Of a DNA stretch of 64,000 bases, positions 1 to 9,240 are shown piece by piece. The DNA is from Burkholderiales bacterium Ga0077544. Its GTDB lineage: Bacteria; Pseudomonadota; Gammaproteobacteria; Burkholderiales; Burkholderiaceae_D. The stretch lies in NCBI GenBank assembly GCA_001464355.1, contig LNEU01000016.1:62001-126000 (forward strand), given 5' to 3'. Under the pieces are notes generated by a model. The model did not search any database. It worked only from the letters and a program-made list of their open reading frames with translations, and was not told where the DNA came from. Positions within the stretch are counted from its first letter, which is position 1, and every line of letters starts with the position of its first letter. A program made the translations under genes and the position numbers.

Positions 1-2
1 CT

Positions 3-1919
3 GCCGCCATTATCGTCAACGAAGGAACGATTACCGGCGACAAAAAAGTCGCCGTCGGCTTGGTCGGCAATTATAACGACACGCTCAACAATGCAGCGAC
101 TGGCGTCATCACTGGTGGTGCCGACTCACTCCGCCTTGGCGAAAATAACAGTACGGTTGCCGGTGCAGCAGTGCAAATGGGGGCCGGCGACGACACCTTG
201 ATCAACAACGGCCGCATCGAAGGCAAGAACGGTTTGGCCATCGATATGGGTACGGGTAACGATACCTTGCGTCTGCTCGGCGGCTCGGTCATCGGGGCTA
301 TCGATGGCGGCACGGGTACTAATACGCTGGAAACAAATGGCACACAAATTTTTGCTGACGGTAACCTGCGCAACTTCCAAACTATCACTGTGCTTGGCGG
401 CAATCTGCGTGTCAACGGTGCGTTCGCTACCACCGATTTGACCGTCAACGGCACATTGCAAGCTCCAAGTAGCGGCGCATTCCGCACGGCTAGCGTGGCA
501 GGCAATTATGTGCAAGGGACCAGCGGCGTGCTAGAAACACGCATCGGCGCCAGCAATACCAGTGACACGATCGCAGTGACAGGTACTGCTACATTGACAA
601 ACGGTGCGACAATTCGTCCGTTGATCGGCGGCGCAATTGCTGACGGCTCCACCTACACGCTAATTTCGGCGGGAACGCTCAACGCCAGCGCGGCCAACCT
701 GACTATAGATGGCGGTAACGGTGCCTTCTATTCCTACAGCCTGCAGGGCAGCGGAAACAATCTACAGTTAGTGGCACGCCAGCAAAATGGCATTGCCGCA
801 GTGGCGCCACAAAGTTTTAAGAGCCTTGCAAATATATTGAATTCGGCAGCGTCGAATGGATTTACAACGTCGCAACAAGGTCTCAACCTGTTGAACGCGC
901 TGCAAGCGTTACCGACTGCACAAGCCTTGTCCGATGCGACATCACAACTCGCACCGGAGACCAATGCAGCCGCGCAATCAGCTTCAAATGCGGCACAAGG
1001 CAGCGTCTTCTCTGCATTCGACAATCGTATTGATAGCGCACGCAGCGGCGGCCCACTCGCCATGAACAAAACCGGTCTGGCTGGCGGTGACTCAGTCGGC
1101 AATCGTTTCTGGCTGCAAGGTCTGGCAGCAATTGCCTCGCAAGATGCACGCAAAGGCGCGAATGGTTATGACCTTGATGCACAAGGTTTGGCAGCCGGTT
1201 ATGAATTCGATCTGAACACACGCGACATGGTCGGCTTCTCGGGTGGCTATACGCAAGCCGGCAGCGACGGCAAAGATAGCGGCGCCGGCGATGACACCGA
1301 CGTCAAATCCATCCATGCCGGTGCCTACTTCAGCCGAACCGATGCCAGCTACACACTGGATGCCGGTGTCGCGATTTCTGCCAATCGTTACTCCAGCCAA
1401 CGCACGGTCACGATTCCTGGATTTACCGAAACACTCAGAGGCAAATACTCAGGTTATCAAGTCGGTGCGCGCGTCGAATACGGCATCCCGTTTGCGCTGG
1501 ATGAGAAATGGATTGGCCGCTGGTTGATGGGTGCACGCCTTGGCTATCTCGACAATGGCGCGTATTCGGAAAACGGCGGTGCGTCTGCGCAAAACATTGG
1601 CAGCGCAAATGCCAATTCGGCACAAAGCGTATTGGGAGTGGAATTCGTCAATAGATTGAGTGCAGCGTCCAGTGCAACTTTGCGTGCGCGTTATCTGCAT
1701 GAATTTGCAGATACACCAGCGATCAACGCCAGCTTCGCTGCTGGTGGACCGTCATTCCGTCTCGGCGGCGTGCAACCGGCACGTGATTCCTTGCAACTTG
1801 GATTCGGTTATCGCAATGTGACAGCAGAAGGCACCACAATTGCAATTGGCTACGACATGGAAATCAAGGATAAGTATCTCGGTCATCAATTGACGGCGAA
1901 AGCAATCTGGAACTTCTGA
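3..1919 (+). CDS. Autotransporter, C-terminal part (5' end outside window)
   Basis: The reading frame is open from the first bases of the window, so the N-terminus, signal peptide and most of the passenger lie upstream; an internal TTG at 60 is not a convincing start. The visible passenger is rich in Gly, Asn and Thr and holds beta-helix-like repeats such as GAGDDTLINNGRIEG and GTGNDTLRLLGG. From about 340 residues before the stop the protein matches an autotransporter beta-domain: alternating aromatic/hydrophobic strands (FWLQGLAAIASQDA, MVGFSGGYTQAG) and the terminal AKAIWNF, with the C-terminal Phe typical of outer-membrane barrels. Family role: type V secretion of the passenger to the cell surface; the passenger's own function (adhesion is common) cannot be told. 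The stop overlaps the convergent hydrolase gene by 56 bp. Confidence 0.85.
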   Translation, partial: AAIIVNEGTITGDKKVAVGLVGNYNDTLNNAATGVITGGADSLRLGENNSTVAGAAVQMGAGDDTLINNGRIEGKNGLAIDMGTGNDTLRLLGGSVIGAIDGGTGTNTLETNGTQIFADGNLRNFQTITVLGGNLRVNGAFATTDLTVNGTLQAPSSGAFRTASVAGNYVQGTSGVLETRIGASNTSDTIAVTGTATLTNGATIRPLIGGAIADGSTYTLISAGTLNASAANLTIDGGNGAFYSYSLQGSGNNLQLVARQQNGIAAVAPQSFKSLANILNSAASNGFTTSQQGLNLLNALQALPTAQALSDATSQLAPETNAAAQSASNAAQGSVFSAFDNRIDSARSGGPLAMNKTGLAGGDSVGNRFWLQGLAAIASQDARKGANGYDLDAQGLAAGYEFDLNTRDMVGFSGGYTQAGSDGKDSGAGDDTDVKSIHAGAYFSRTDASYTLDAGVAISANRYSSQRTVTIPGFTETLRGKYSGYQVGARVEYGIPFALDEKWIGRWLMGARLGYLDNGAYSENGGASAQNIGSANANSAQSVLGVEFVNRLSAASSATLRARYLHEFADTPAINASFAAGGPSFRLGGVQPARDSLQLGFGYRNVTAEGTTIAIGYDMEIKDKYLGHQLTAKAIWNF

Positions 1920-2772
1920 TGCGACTGATGTCGATCGCCATCCGCATACGGTGATCAATCCCCGGCAGGGTCACAAGCTCTGCCGGGGCATCCGCCGGAT
2001 ACGCACGCAAAAAATCCTGCAGCAGACCTGTTGGTACAACTTTATCCTCAGCACCTGTCACATGCACTTGCGGCACACGCACCAGTTTTTCTCTGACATC
2101 CAACACATCGAGCGAGCCGGTCAGCGGTGACACTTTGTGATGAGCAGTCCAAGCTGCATGATCGAGTGGCGCGGCAACGGTAATCAGCATCGCAACATCA
2201 TCACGTCGCGCTGCAATCAAGGTCGCCATTACGCCACCACCAGAATATCCCGCAACTCCAATCTGTCTGGCACGCGTAGTACGTTTGACTTCATCAATCG
2301 CAGCATTCAACCGCGCTACCGATTTTTCAGAAAAGCGCGCACTGGTCCAGTCTTCGGTAGAGCACGCCTGAAGTTCAGGCAACGACAGAAACTGGCAAGG
2401 TCGTGCGAGATACAGCACGTTCTTTCTGGAGATATTTTGCGCCAACCGCCAAGCAACTGCGTCGACCGGTGTCGGATCTAGTGAGGGTTCACGCACATTC
2501 AACCAGGCGCGGCCATCTCCTTCAATCATGACCCACAGGGTGGGCGATGTTGTTTGCTGCAGATATTTATCCTCTGGCGATACACGCAGCATTCCGATCA
2601 CCACAGGTGCTGCACCAAAGCGCATTGCTGCAAATCCCGCTGCCGCCGCTTCCTGTTGCATCAAGCGATAGCGATCAGCTGTGGAACTCGCACAGCCGTT
2701 AACCAACACGACAGCCATCATCACAGCGATTGAACTGATCGAAGCACGCAAGGCCTGTTTGAGTCGTATCAC
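1864..2772 (-). CDS. Alpha/beta hydrolase, probable lipoprotein
   Basis: A serine hydrolase of about 302 residues of unknown substrate. The proposed GTG start at 2772 has GGAG nine bases upstream and gives a short basic N-terminus, a hydrophobic stretch (IAVMMAVVLVNG) and a lipobox-like VNGC, suggesting a lipid-anchored envelope protein; the frame also continues upstream to an ATG at 2907, which would bury that signal. The nucleophile elbow is GYSGG, the acid probably the Asp of AEDKVVP and the His in GIDHR near the C-terminus, in the right order. It resembles secreted hydrolases of Burkholderiales with no assigned role. The gene runs toward the autotransporter and their 3' ends overlap by 56 bp. 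Confidence 0.7.
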   Translation of the reverse strand: MIRLKQALRASISSIAVMMAVVLVNGCASSTADRYRLMQQEAAAAGFAAMRFGAAPVVIGMLRVSPEDKYLQQTTSPTLWVMIEGDGRAWLNVREPSLDPTPVDAVAWRLAQNISRKNVLYLARPCQFLSLPELQACSTEDWTSARFSEKSVARLNAAIDEVKRTTRARQIGVAGYSGGGVMATLIAARRDDVAMLITVAAPLDHAAWTAHHKVSPLTGSLDVLDVREKLVRVPQVHVTGAEDKVVPTGLLQDFLRAYPADAPAELVTLPGIDHRMRMAIDISRIRSSRLLSPSIDDRDTYP

Positions 2773-2997
2773 TATGCAATGCTCCGTTGATTCTTCTGAC
2801 CAAGTTGACGAAGGAAAAGATGCGACAAAATACAGCGCTCCCCGTCGCCCGACCTTATACAACAGATCACGCGACAAATCCACTGCGCTTATCACGTGCT
2901 CCCGCATCGTCAGGACAAATAAAAACCGGCTGGTGCCGGCATTATCCTGATGGTGAGAAACAAGACGAGAAACAAGACGAGAAACAAGGCGAAAAAA

Positions 2998-5457
2998 CTA
3001 ATGGGGATTGAGTTTGGCTATCAATAACTCACGCAAGTCCTTGAACGCGAGCGGTCGGCTGATGAAATAACCCTGCCCTTCATCGCAACCATTTTCCTTC
3101 AGGAAGGAAAAATGCTCTTGCTTCTCGATACCCTCGGCAATGACCTTGATCTTCAAGCCATGGGCCAGCGCGATGATGGTTTGTGAAATGATCGCATCAC
3201 CCTGATCGCTGTCGCAATTGAAGATGAAGGATTGATCGATCTTCAAACGATCGATAGGAAAGCGCTTCAGATACGCCAAGCTGGAAAAACCGGTACCGAA
3301 ATCATCCAGCGATAATTGAATACCCATCTCGTTCAGGCTATTCAAAATCACCACGACTTCCTCGATGTTATGCATCACCATGCTTTCGGTGACTTCAAGC
3401 TCAAGGTAAGACGGATCGAGTCCGGTCGCTTCGATTACAGCCCTGACCGTTTCGACAAAATTCCTTTCGCCGATCTGACGTGCCGACAAATTGACGGCCA
3501 CACGTATCGGCGGCAGGCCTTCTTTCTGCAATTGTAAATTATGTTTGCAGGCGGTTTCCAGCACCCAAATTCCGATTGGAATGATCAAACCATTGCACTC
3601 GGCCATGGGAATAAACTCCATAGGCGAGATCAGGCCACGTTTCGGATGCTGCCAGCGTATCAGCGCTTCCATGCCGATTACCGAGCCGTCACGGAAATCA
3701 ATTTGCGGCTGATAAACAAGGAACAGTTCATTGTTCGTCATCGCATGCCACAAATCATTTTCCAGCGACAGGCGTTCGCCGGTCGTCGCGTTCATTTCCT
3801 TCGTATAAAACTGGAAGTTATTGCGGCCATTCGATTTGGCACGGTACATTGCCGCATCGGCATTGGCCAGCAAGGATTCCGAATCCTCACCATCCTCGGG
3901 AAAGCGCGCAACGCCCATACTGCAAGTCACCACAAGTTCCTGGCCGCGAATCAGCATAGGTTTGACCAGCTCACGCTGAATGCGCTGCATCACCGACGAA
4001 TTGCTGTCACCCGGATTCTGATTCGTCAGCAGCAGCACGAACTCATCACCACCTATGCGCGCTACCGTATCGCCGTCGCGTATACAGGTTTGCAAGCGTG
4101 CCCCGACATTAGCAATTAATTCATCGCCTGCACCATGTCCCATGCTGTCGTTGACCAGCTTGAAGTTATCCAGATCGATAAACACCAAACTCAGGAATTG
4201 ATCATTACGACGCGCCTGTATCAATGCCTGCTGGGTACGTTCGTTAAGCAGATTTCGGTTGGCAAGGCCTGTCAGCGTGTCGTAGTTTGCCTGGTGCTCA
4301 AGGTCTTCCTGATAACGCTTGATCTGCGTCACGTCATACAGCACGCCTACAAAATGTCCTGCCGCACCACTTTCCGTGGTTTGACTCACAGGAGCAATGT
4401 ACAGCTCGTTGAGGAACATGCTGCCATCCTTGTGATAATTACGCAGCAGGACGGAAGCAGGACGCTGTTCGCGGATTGCTGCGCGCAGCTTTCCCAATTC
4501 GGGCTGATCGGTATCCGTACCTTGCAGGAAGCGGCAATTACGGCCTATTGCCTCTTCACTTGTATAGCCGGTAATCGTTTCAAAAGCGCCATTGACATAA
4601 ATCAGCGGCATGCCCGGCGCTGACGTATCGACGATCACGATAGGATTAACGCAGGCCTCGATCGCGCGCGTGCGCAATAATAGATCCTGCTCAACCTTCA
4701 TCCGCTCCGTCACTTCAATAGCGATACCACCTATATGCTGCGAGCTGCTATTTTCAGCTGACAGAGGGAATTTCGTCGATAACCAATATGTGACGCCGGA
4801 CGGCATCGACATCACTTCGACTTCCTGCAGTGCAGCGCCGGCATTCCGTACCCGCGTTTCCATTTCGCGCAATTTGTATGCAACGCCGAGAGGCACCAGT
4901 TCGGTATCCAGCTTGCCGATGGAATAGCCCTTCTCGACATTGAATGCCTTGTCGAGACCATGATTGCCATACAGATAGCGTCCATCCTTGTCCTTGATGA
5001 AGGCTGCACCCGGCAGGTTCTCCATGAAGGTGCGGAACATCAAGTTGCTTTCCAATAGTTCCGTCTCGACGCGACGCCGCGCATCCCTTTGTTCCACGTG
5101 CTCCATTGCACGCGCGACTGCGCTAGGCAATCGCGACAAATTTGTTTTGATGACGTAATCGCTGGCACCGAGTTTGAGCGATTCAATCGCCAGCTCTTCG
5201 CCTATGCGTCCCGACACAAAGATGAAAGGTGTATCCGGCAATTCCTGTCGAACCACCTTGAGTGCGGATAAGCCATCAAAATGCGGCATGGAAAAATCCG
5301 ACAAGACGACGTCCGGCTTGAAGTCGATCAGCTCATGCCGCAACTCCTTCTCGGTTTCAACCCGTCTGGCCTGATGTTGAATGCCACCCCGCTTCAACTC
5401 GCGTAAAGCAAGTTCAGCATCGGTCGGCGTATCTTCCACCATGAGGATTTTAATCAT
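2998..5457 (-). CDS. REC-PAS-LOV-GGDEF-EAL cyclic di-GMP signalling protein
   Basis: An 819-residue multidomain protein, last of a three-gene minus-strand operon. Residues 1-120 are a receiver (Asp54 in VLSDFSMP); about 140-250 a PAS domain; about 265-380 a second PAS with the LOV flavin-binding core GRNCRFLQG (305-313), whose Cys308 is the residue that forms the photoadduct in blue-light LOV proteins, plus the downstream LOV pattern NYHKDGSMFLN. The diguanylate cyclase domain has intact GGDEF (469-473) and an RxxD inhibitory-site motif (RDGD, 460-463); the phosphodiesterase domain has intact EAL (597-599), NLSAR and DDFGTG. Both enzymatic halves therefore look competent. Expected role: adjusting cyclic di-GMP in response to phosphorylation and blue light. 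Flavin binding is inferred from motifs only. Confidence 0.9.
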   Translation of the reverse strand: MIKILMVEDTPTDAELALRELKRGGIQHQARRVETEKELRHELIDFKPDVVLSDFSMPHFDGLSALKVVRQELPDTPFIFVSGRIGEELAIESLKLGASDYVIKTNLSRLPSAVARAMEHVEQRDARRRVETELLESNLMFRTFMENLPGAAFIKDKDGRYLYGNHGLDKAFNVEKGYSIGKLDTELVPLGVAYKLREMETRVRNAGAALQEVEVMSMPSGVTYWLSTKFPLSAENSSSQHIGGIAIEVTERMKVEQDLLLRTRAIEACVNPIVIVDTSAPGMPLIYVNGAFETITGYTSEEAIGRNCRFLQGTDTDQPELGKLRAAIREQRPASVLLRNYHKDGSMFLNELYIAPVSQTTESGAAGHFVGVLYDVTQIKRYQEDLEHQANYDTLTGLANRNLLNERTQQALIQARRNDQFLSLVFIDLDNFKLVNDSMGHGAGDELIANVGARLQTCIRDGDTVARIGGDEFVLLLTNQNPGDSNSSVMQRIQRELVKPMLIRGQELVVTCSMGVARFPEDGEDSESLLANADAAMYRAKSNGRNNFQFYTKEMNATTGERLSLENDLWHAMTNNELFLVYQPQIDFRDGSVIGMEALIRWQHPKRGLISPMEFIPMAECNGLIIPIGIWVLETACKHNLQLQKEGLPPIRVAVNLSARQIGERNFVETVRAVIEATGLDPSYLELEVTESMVMHNIEEVVVILNSLNEMGIQLSLDDFGTGFSSLAYLKRFPIDRLKIDQSFIFNCDSDQGDAIISQTIIALAHGLKIKVIAEGIEKQEHFSFLKENGCDEGQGYFISRPLAFKDLRELLIAKLNPH

Positions 5458-5483
5458 TAGCCTGTCTCGACATCAGATTGCAA

Positions 5484-5933
5484 TTATCTTGCTCCGGGAA
5501 TTCTATTCAGGATCGCCCAATAGAAACCCGCCTTGGAAACCTCTTCAAAAAACTTGTCGGACTCCACCGGCTTGACGATGTAACTGTTCACGCCATGCTC
5601 ATAACAACGCACAATGTCCGGCTCTTCAGCACTCGAAGTCAGCATGATCACGGGGATACGCTTGGTCCCATCGGTGGTCTTGATCAACTTCAATACTTCC
5701 AGTCCATTGACCTTCGGCATTTTTAGATCCAGCATGATCAGGGTCGGGTCTCCAGTAACCCGATCAGCAAAATCTCCGCGACGAAAAATATAATCCAGCG
5801 CCTCCTGTCCATCCTTGACCCAGGTGATGTTGTTGACAAGGCCCACCTTCTTGAGCGCACGCATGGTCATCTCGGCATCGGTGGGCGTGTCTTCTGCAAG
5901 CAGAATATGCACCGGTTGCATATCTTCGTTCAT
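5484..5933 (-). CDS. Stand-alone response regulator (Rcp1-like receiver)
   Basis: A single receiver domain of 149 residues without an output domain. Acidic pocket in [11 protein letters not shown], phospho-acceptor Asp in [12 protein letters not shown], the conserved Thr/Ser in [10 protein letters not shown] and Lys in YIVKPVES. The longer loop between the second and third strands and the overall sequence resemble receivers that partner phytochrome-like kinases (Rcp1 type). Its start ATG overlaps the stop of the upstream kinase gene by four bases (ATGA) and it lies 26 bases before the LOV/GGDEF/EAL gene, so it probably takes phosphate from that kinase and may compete with, or relay to, the receiver of the cyclic di-GMP enzyme. 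Confidence 0.88.
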   Translation of the reverse strand: MNEDMQPVHILLAEDTPTDAEMTMRALKKVGLVNNITWVKDGQEALDYIFRRGDFADRVTGDPTLIMLDLKMPKVNGLEVLKLIKTTDGTKRIPVIMLTSSAEEPDIVRCYEHGVNSYIVKPVESDKFFEEVSKAGFYWAILNRIPGAR

Positions 5934-7327
5934 GCGGTAGCCTCCTTCGGTAAGCTGAAATTGAAAATCGTATATTCGTCAGGCTTGCTCTCGGCCCAGA
6001 TGCGCCCGCCGTGGCGCACGATGACACGCTGCGCAATCGCCAAACCGACACCCGTTCCGGGAAATTCATTTTCTGTATGCAGGCGCTGAAAAACACCGAA
6101 CAACTTGTTATAAAAGCGCATATCAAAACCGACGCCGTTATCGCGCACGCTATACACCACCTCGTGTTCACCCTGCTTCGCCGTGATCTCGATCAGTTGT
6201 TCAGCCTTCTTGCTGCTGTACTTGACGGCATTTGACAGCAAATTCATCAACACCTGCCGCAACAGAGCGCGATCGCCCCAAGCGAATGGCAAGTTCGTTT
6301 TTTTCAAGGACAAAGAAGTCCGGGAACTAGTACACACTTCCGACCAGACTTCATCGACCAGCGCATTCATATCGACCTTCATCGTATCGACCGGCTTGCG
6401 TCCCATGCGCGAGAAAGCCAGCAAATCATCGATCAATTGCCCCATCTTCTTGCTGCTGGCACGAATGACCGACAGCAAACGGCGGCCTTCGTCGTCCAGA
6501 CGATCAGCAAAATCTTCTTCAAACATCCGCGAATACCCATCGATGGCACGCAAGGGTGAACGCAGATCGTGAGAAACCGAATAGCTGAAACTCTCCAGCT
6601 CCTTGTTCGTCAGTTCCAGCTGGGCTGCCGTTTTCTCTATCGAGCGCTGCGCACCTTTGCGATGCTTGATTTCCAGCATGATCAGCCAAAGCGCAGAAAG
6701 CAGCAGTGCAATCGCCACCACATTACCCAATAAAATCCACAGCTTGGTTGAACTCGCCTTAGCCTCTACCATACGGGCACGCTCACCCAACAACCTATCC
6801 TCAATGGCGATCATGTAATCAGCGTGGCCGCGCAAGTGCAGCATCGCCTGCTGGCCCGCACCGCCAACCAAATCAGTCGTTTCTTCCAGGCTGATTTCGC
6901 CGCGATCGGCCAGCATGTCTATACCCAACCGCAAGGATCGCATGCGTATGTCGATTAATTCCTCAAAATCATCGATCGACCGTTTCTGATCCGGATTGTC
7001 TTTCGTCAAATATCTCAGTTTGCTGATCTCATCAGGCAACTTCATGACGACATCGTGATGCTCTTGCAAAAATGATTCATTGGAAGTAATCAGGTATCCG
7101 CGTTGTGCAGACTCCGCATTCTTGACATCCGATGCGACCTGATTGATTTGCTGCATGACGAGATGCGTATGCTCAACCAGCTTTGCACTATTTTGAAATT
7201 GATCGACGCTATTAAAAGTCACGAAAGAAATCAGCACGAGCAGGAACAGAGCGATACCTAGCCCCAGCTTCGTAAACCATTCCTTCTTGATCATTTGACC
7301 TGATCTGGAATCCTCAGACATTTCCAT
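5930..7327 (-). CDS. CHASE3-domain sensor histidine kinase
   Basis: A 465-residue membrane kinase, first gene of the operon. The N-terminus has a transmembrane helix ([16 protein letters not shown]), then an extracytoplasmic CHASE3-type region ([24 protein letters not shown]), a second membrane helix near residue 195 and a cytoplasmic kinase core. The H-box is [20 protein letters not shown] with the phospho-accepting His; N-box [11 protein letters not shown]1 DNGVGFD and G2 [10 protein letters not shown] are all present. There is no PAS or GAF domain, so sensing is presumably by CHASE3. The H-box type is the one common in bacteriophytochrome-related kinases that pair with single-domain receivers, which fits the receiver gene overlapping it by four bases. 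Confidence 0.9.
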   Translation of the reverse strand: MEMSEDSRSGQMIKKEWFTKLGLGIALFLLVLISFVTFNSVDQFQNSAKLVEHTHLVMQQINQVASDVKNAESAQRGYLITSNESFLQEHHDVVMKLPDEISKLRYLTKDNPDQKRSIDDFEELIDIRMRSLRLGIDMLADRGEISLEETTDLVGGAGQQAMLHLRGHADYMIAIEDRLLGERARMVEAKASSTKLWILLGNVVAIALLLSALWLIMLEIKHRKGAQRSIEKTAAQLELTNKELESFSYSVSHDLRSPLRAIDGYSRMFEEDFADRLDDEGRRLLSVIRASSKKMGQLIDDLLAFSRMGRKPVDTMKVDMNALVDEVWSEVCTSSRTSLSLKKTNLPFAWGDRALLRQVLMNLLSNAVKYSSKKAEQLIEITAKQGEHEVVYSVRDNGVGFDMRFYNKLFGVFQRLHTENEFPGTGVGLAIAQRVIVRHGGRIWAESKPDEYTIFNFSLPKEATA

Positions 7328-7940
7328 ATTTGTCGGCTTATTTTTATCCCGGCTAACGCAAAAACGTTGTCCAAGACATATTCTCAGGAAATGAAACCAC
7401 TACAAATCTGTGTATTTTTGCTGCCTAAATTACGGTGTCCACCTTGCCGTACGGCTACGTTTTAAATGATTCTAGTGTAAAAAAATAGATCGCAGTTACA
7501 TCTTGCTTACAAAAAATTGTGTCATGAAAAATTCATGCATTTTTCCTTTGCTTTCATAGCGAGAATGCACTGCACAAGACATGCCAAATGCACTATTTTT
7601 TCTCCCATATATATGGGAGAAAAATGCCATTAAGCATGATTAAAATAATATTTCGTCAACACTGCAAACACGCACGCGCATTAAAATTCTGCGTAAAGAT
7701 ATTTTCAAAAATATTAATTTTTAGGCAATTAAGTGTAGCAATTATCAAAATCTGCTGGCGCTTTTCAGTTTGATCCAAGGCTGGCGCATCAAATCAGCCG
7801 CAATGATTGTCAAACTTCACCAGCCATTCTCTTGTCCATAACGACACTTTCAAGACAAACTGAAACAGCCGCGTGAGCATCGCCTGCGAGAGCTACAATA
7901 TCGGCCATAAGCAATTCAACATATTGGAATGGATCACTAG
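7328..7940. other. AT-rich intergenic region with a palindrome
   Basis: This spacer separates the leftward kinase operon from rightward genes and must hold at least the operon's promoter. It is visibly AT-rich compared with its flanks. No coding region is convincing: the only frame of note (7588-7773) has no ribosome binding site and biased, AT-driven composition. It contains one perfect 28-bp palindrome listed separately. Confidence 0.5.
7597..7624. repeat. Perfect 28-bp palindrome, possible operator
   Basis: A perfect inverted repeat with half-site TTTTTCTCCCATAT and no spacer. Such symmetry suits a dimeric regulator site or, in RNA, a hairpin followed by A residues. It lies about 270 bp upstream of the kinase operon start and 317 bp upstream of the next rightward gene. 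A terminator is unlikely, since no gene ends here. Confidence 0.5.
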
Positions 7941-8294
7941 ATGGAAAACGCCGTATACGACCAAGCACTCACTGCATTGAAAAATCTCTTCGGCACACCG
8001 CGCCCGCTAGTCAACAAAGGCGGCGCACGTTTCCTGCGCAACGGCACGATCACGATTTATCACACCGAGCTCGCGCCAGGCAACGAAGCGGAAATCGCGT
8101 TCAACGTACACCCGCTTGCATCGGCATACCGCATCACGCCTGCTGCGCTGACCAGTTTGCTGGATGAATGCAGATACCTGACCGGTAAACCGACTGAAAC
8201 CAACAAGGTGCAGAACTGGCCGCGCATCGGTTTTGCCACCGAAGAAGATGTCACCCGCGTCATGGAAAAGCTCTCTGCCGTACTTGTGAAGTAA
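7941..8294 (+). CDS. Hypothetical protein, 117 residues
   Basis: I do not recognise a family. The predicted product is a soluble protein with no signal peptide or membrane segment, a mixed alpha/beta look and several aromatic positions in short strands (TITIYHTEL, AEIAFNVHP). No cofactor motif is visible and there are no cysteines apart from one in DECRYL. The ATG at 7941 has no clear Shine-Dalgarno sequence, but codon use matches the neighbours and no other start precedes the conserved-looking N-terminal helix. It is followed 73 bp later by another small unknown gene on the same strand. Confidence 0.6.
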   Translation: MENAVYDQALTALKNLFGTPRPLVNKGGARFLRNGTITIYHTELAPGNEAEIAFNVHPLASAYRITPAALTSLLDECRYLTGKPTETNKVQNWPRIGFATEEDVTRVMEKLSAVLVK

Positions 8295-8367
8295 AAGCAT
8301 GTAACCCTCTCCCCAAATGCGATCCGCGCGTATAAACTGAAAGCATCAAAGTTACACAGGATCGCCA

Positions 8368-8775
8368 ATGACCAGTGACAAGGGGAACATGATGGACAAC
8401 TTGAACGTACAGTTTCACGTTGCCGTGTTAACCGTACCGAGCTTTGTCACCGCTGAGCAATTTCCGGAATGGCTGCACCGCGAAGCACTCGCCATTCAGG
8501 AACTGAGCGAAGACAACAGCCTCACCATCGTCAGACTGTTTCTCGCCACCCGCATCAAGGAAGTCTGGGGCCGCAAAAAACTGGACGTACTGCTGCAAGC
8601 CATCACAGACAAATACCCGCACATTTTTCGCGTAGAGATGGTCGTCATCGACAATCAGCTCAATATCGACGAAAAGGAACTGATACAGTCGGATGCAGAG
8701 AGTGAACTCGCGCAAATACTCGAAACGGTTAAACAGCTTCAGGAATTGAAGATAGCAAAGAGCAAATTGCACTAA
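8368..8775 (+). CDS. Hypothetical protein, about 130 residues
   Basis: No family recognised. The product is soluble and mostly helical, ending in a helix rich in Lys, Glu and Gln (ETVKQLQELKIAKSKLH) that could form a coiled coil. The start is ambiguous: the ATG at 8368 has a weak site, while tandem ATGs at 8389 and 8392 follow AAGGGG at good spacing and would give a product beginning MMDNLNVQF; the later start is quite possible. It stands alone between an unknown gene and the pga operon, and nothing links it to either. Confidence 0.6.
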   Translation: MTSDKGNMMDNLNVQFHVAVLTVPSFVTAEQFPEWLHREALAIQELSEDNSLTIVRLFLATRIKEVWGRKKLDVLLQAITDKYPHIFRVEMVVIDNQLNIDEKELIQSDAESELAQILETVKQLQELKIAKSKLH

Positions 8776-9240
8776 TCAGATTCTGCGCAACACTCCTCTC
8801 ATCCCGCCGTTCAGCGGTCCGGCAGCGCAACACCCAAACAGCGATCAGACGCACAGCGTAGTGCTGTGCACATGCCATCATGATTCAGCTGTTTCAATTG
8901 CTGCACATCGTCCGCACAATCAATTGTAAAAATCTTCCTGCGCATCTTTCACATTTGTCTCACGCTCTCTGTGTCTGAACGCACATACACATCTTAGTGG
9001 CACAACCTATCCTTGGCCGGGATCTTTAGTTAGTCAACTAGAAGAACTGAATCGCCCATTCGACATGAGGGAAGTGCCAGCGCACTATCTTTGGCACGCC
9101 ATGTTCTCCTTATGGAACACCTCGTCGCATCACAACCCAAACAGCTTCTCGAAATGCATTCCCTTTGAGTGCAGGGTTGAGTTGAGTGCATGTCCATTGA
9201 AAACATAACGATTTAACAGATTAAGAAACTAGATTGATTC
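8776..9240. other. Long leader/promoter region of pgaABCD
   Basis: No coding region seen. The 465-bp gap ahead of pgaA contains short inverted repeats: GCACAGC/GCTGTGC at 8851-8869 (five-base loop) and GTGCCA/TGGCAC at 9074-9097. In E. coli the pga leader is long and is controlled by CsrA and NhaR; the long gap here is compatible with post-transcriptional control but no specific binding site can be claimed. The sequence just before the pgaA ATG lacks a strong Shine-Dalgarno. Confidence 0.4.

Noticed and set aside
7588-7773. 61-codon frame in the AT-rich spacer
   Set aside because: Starts inside the region of the palindrome, lacks a ribosome binding site and is rich in Ile/Lys/Phe as expected from AT-rich non-coding DNA.
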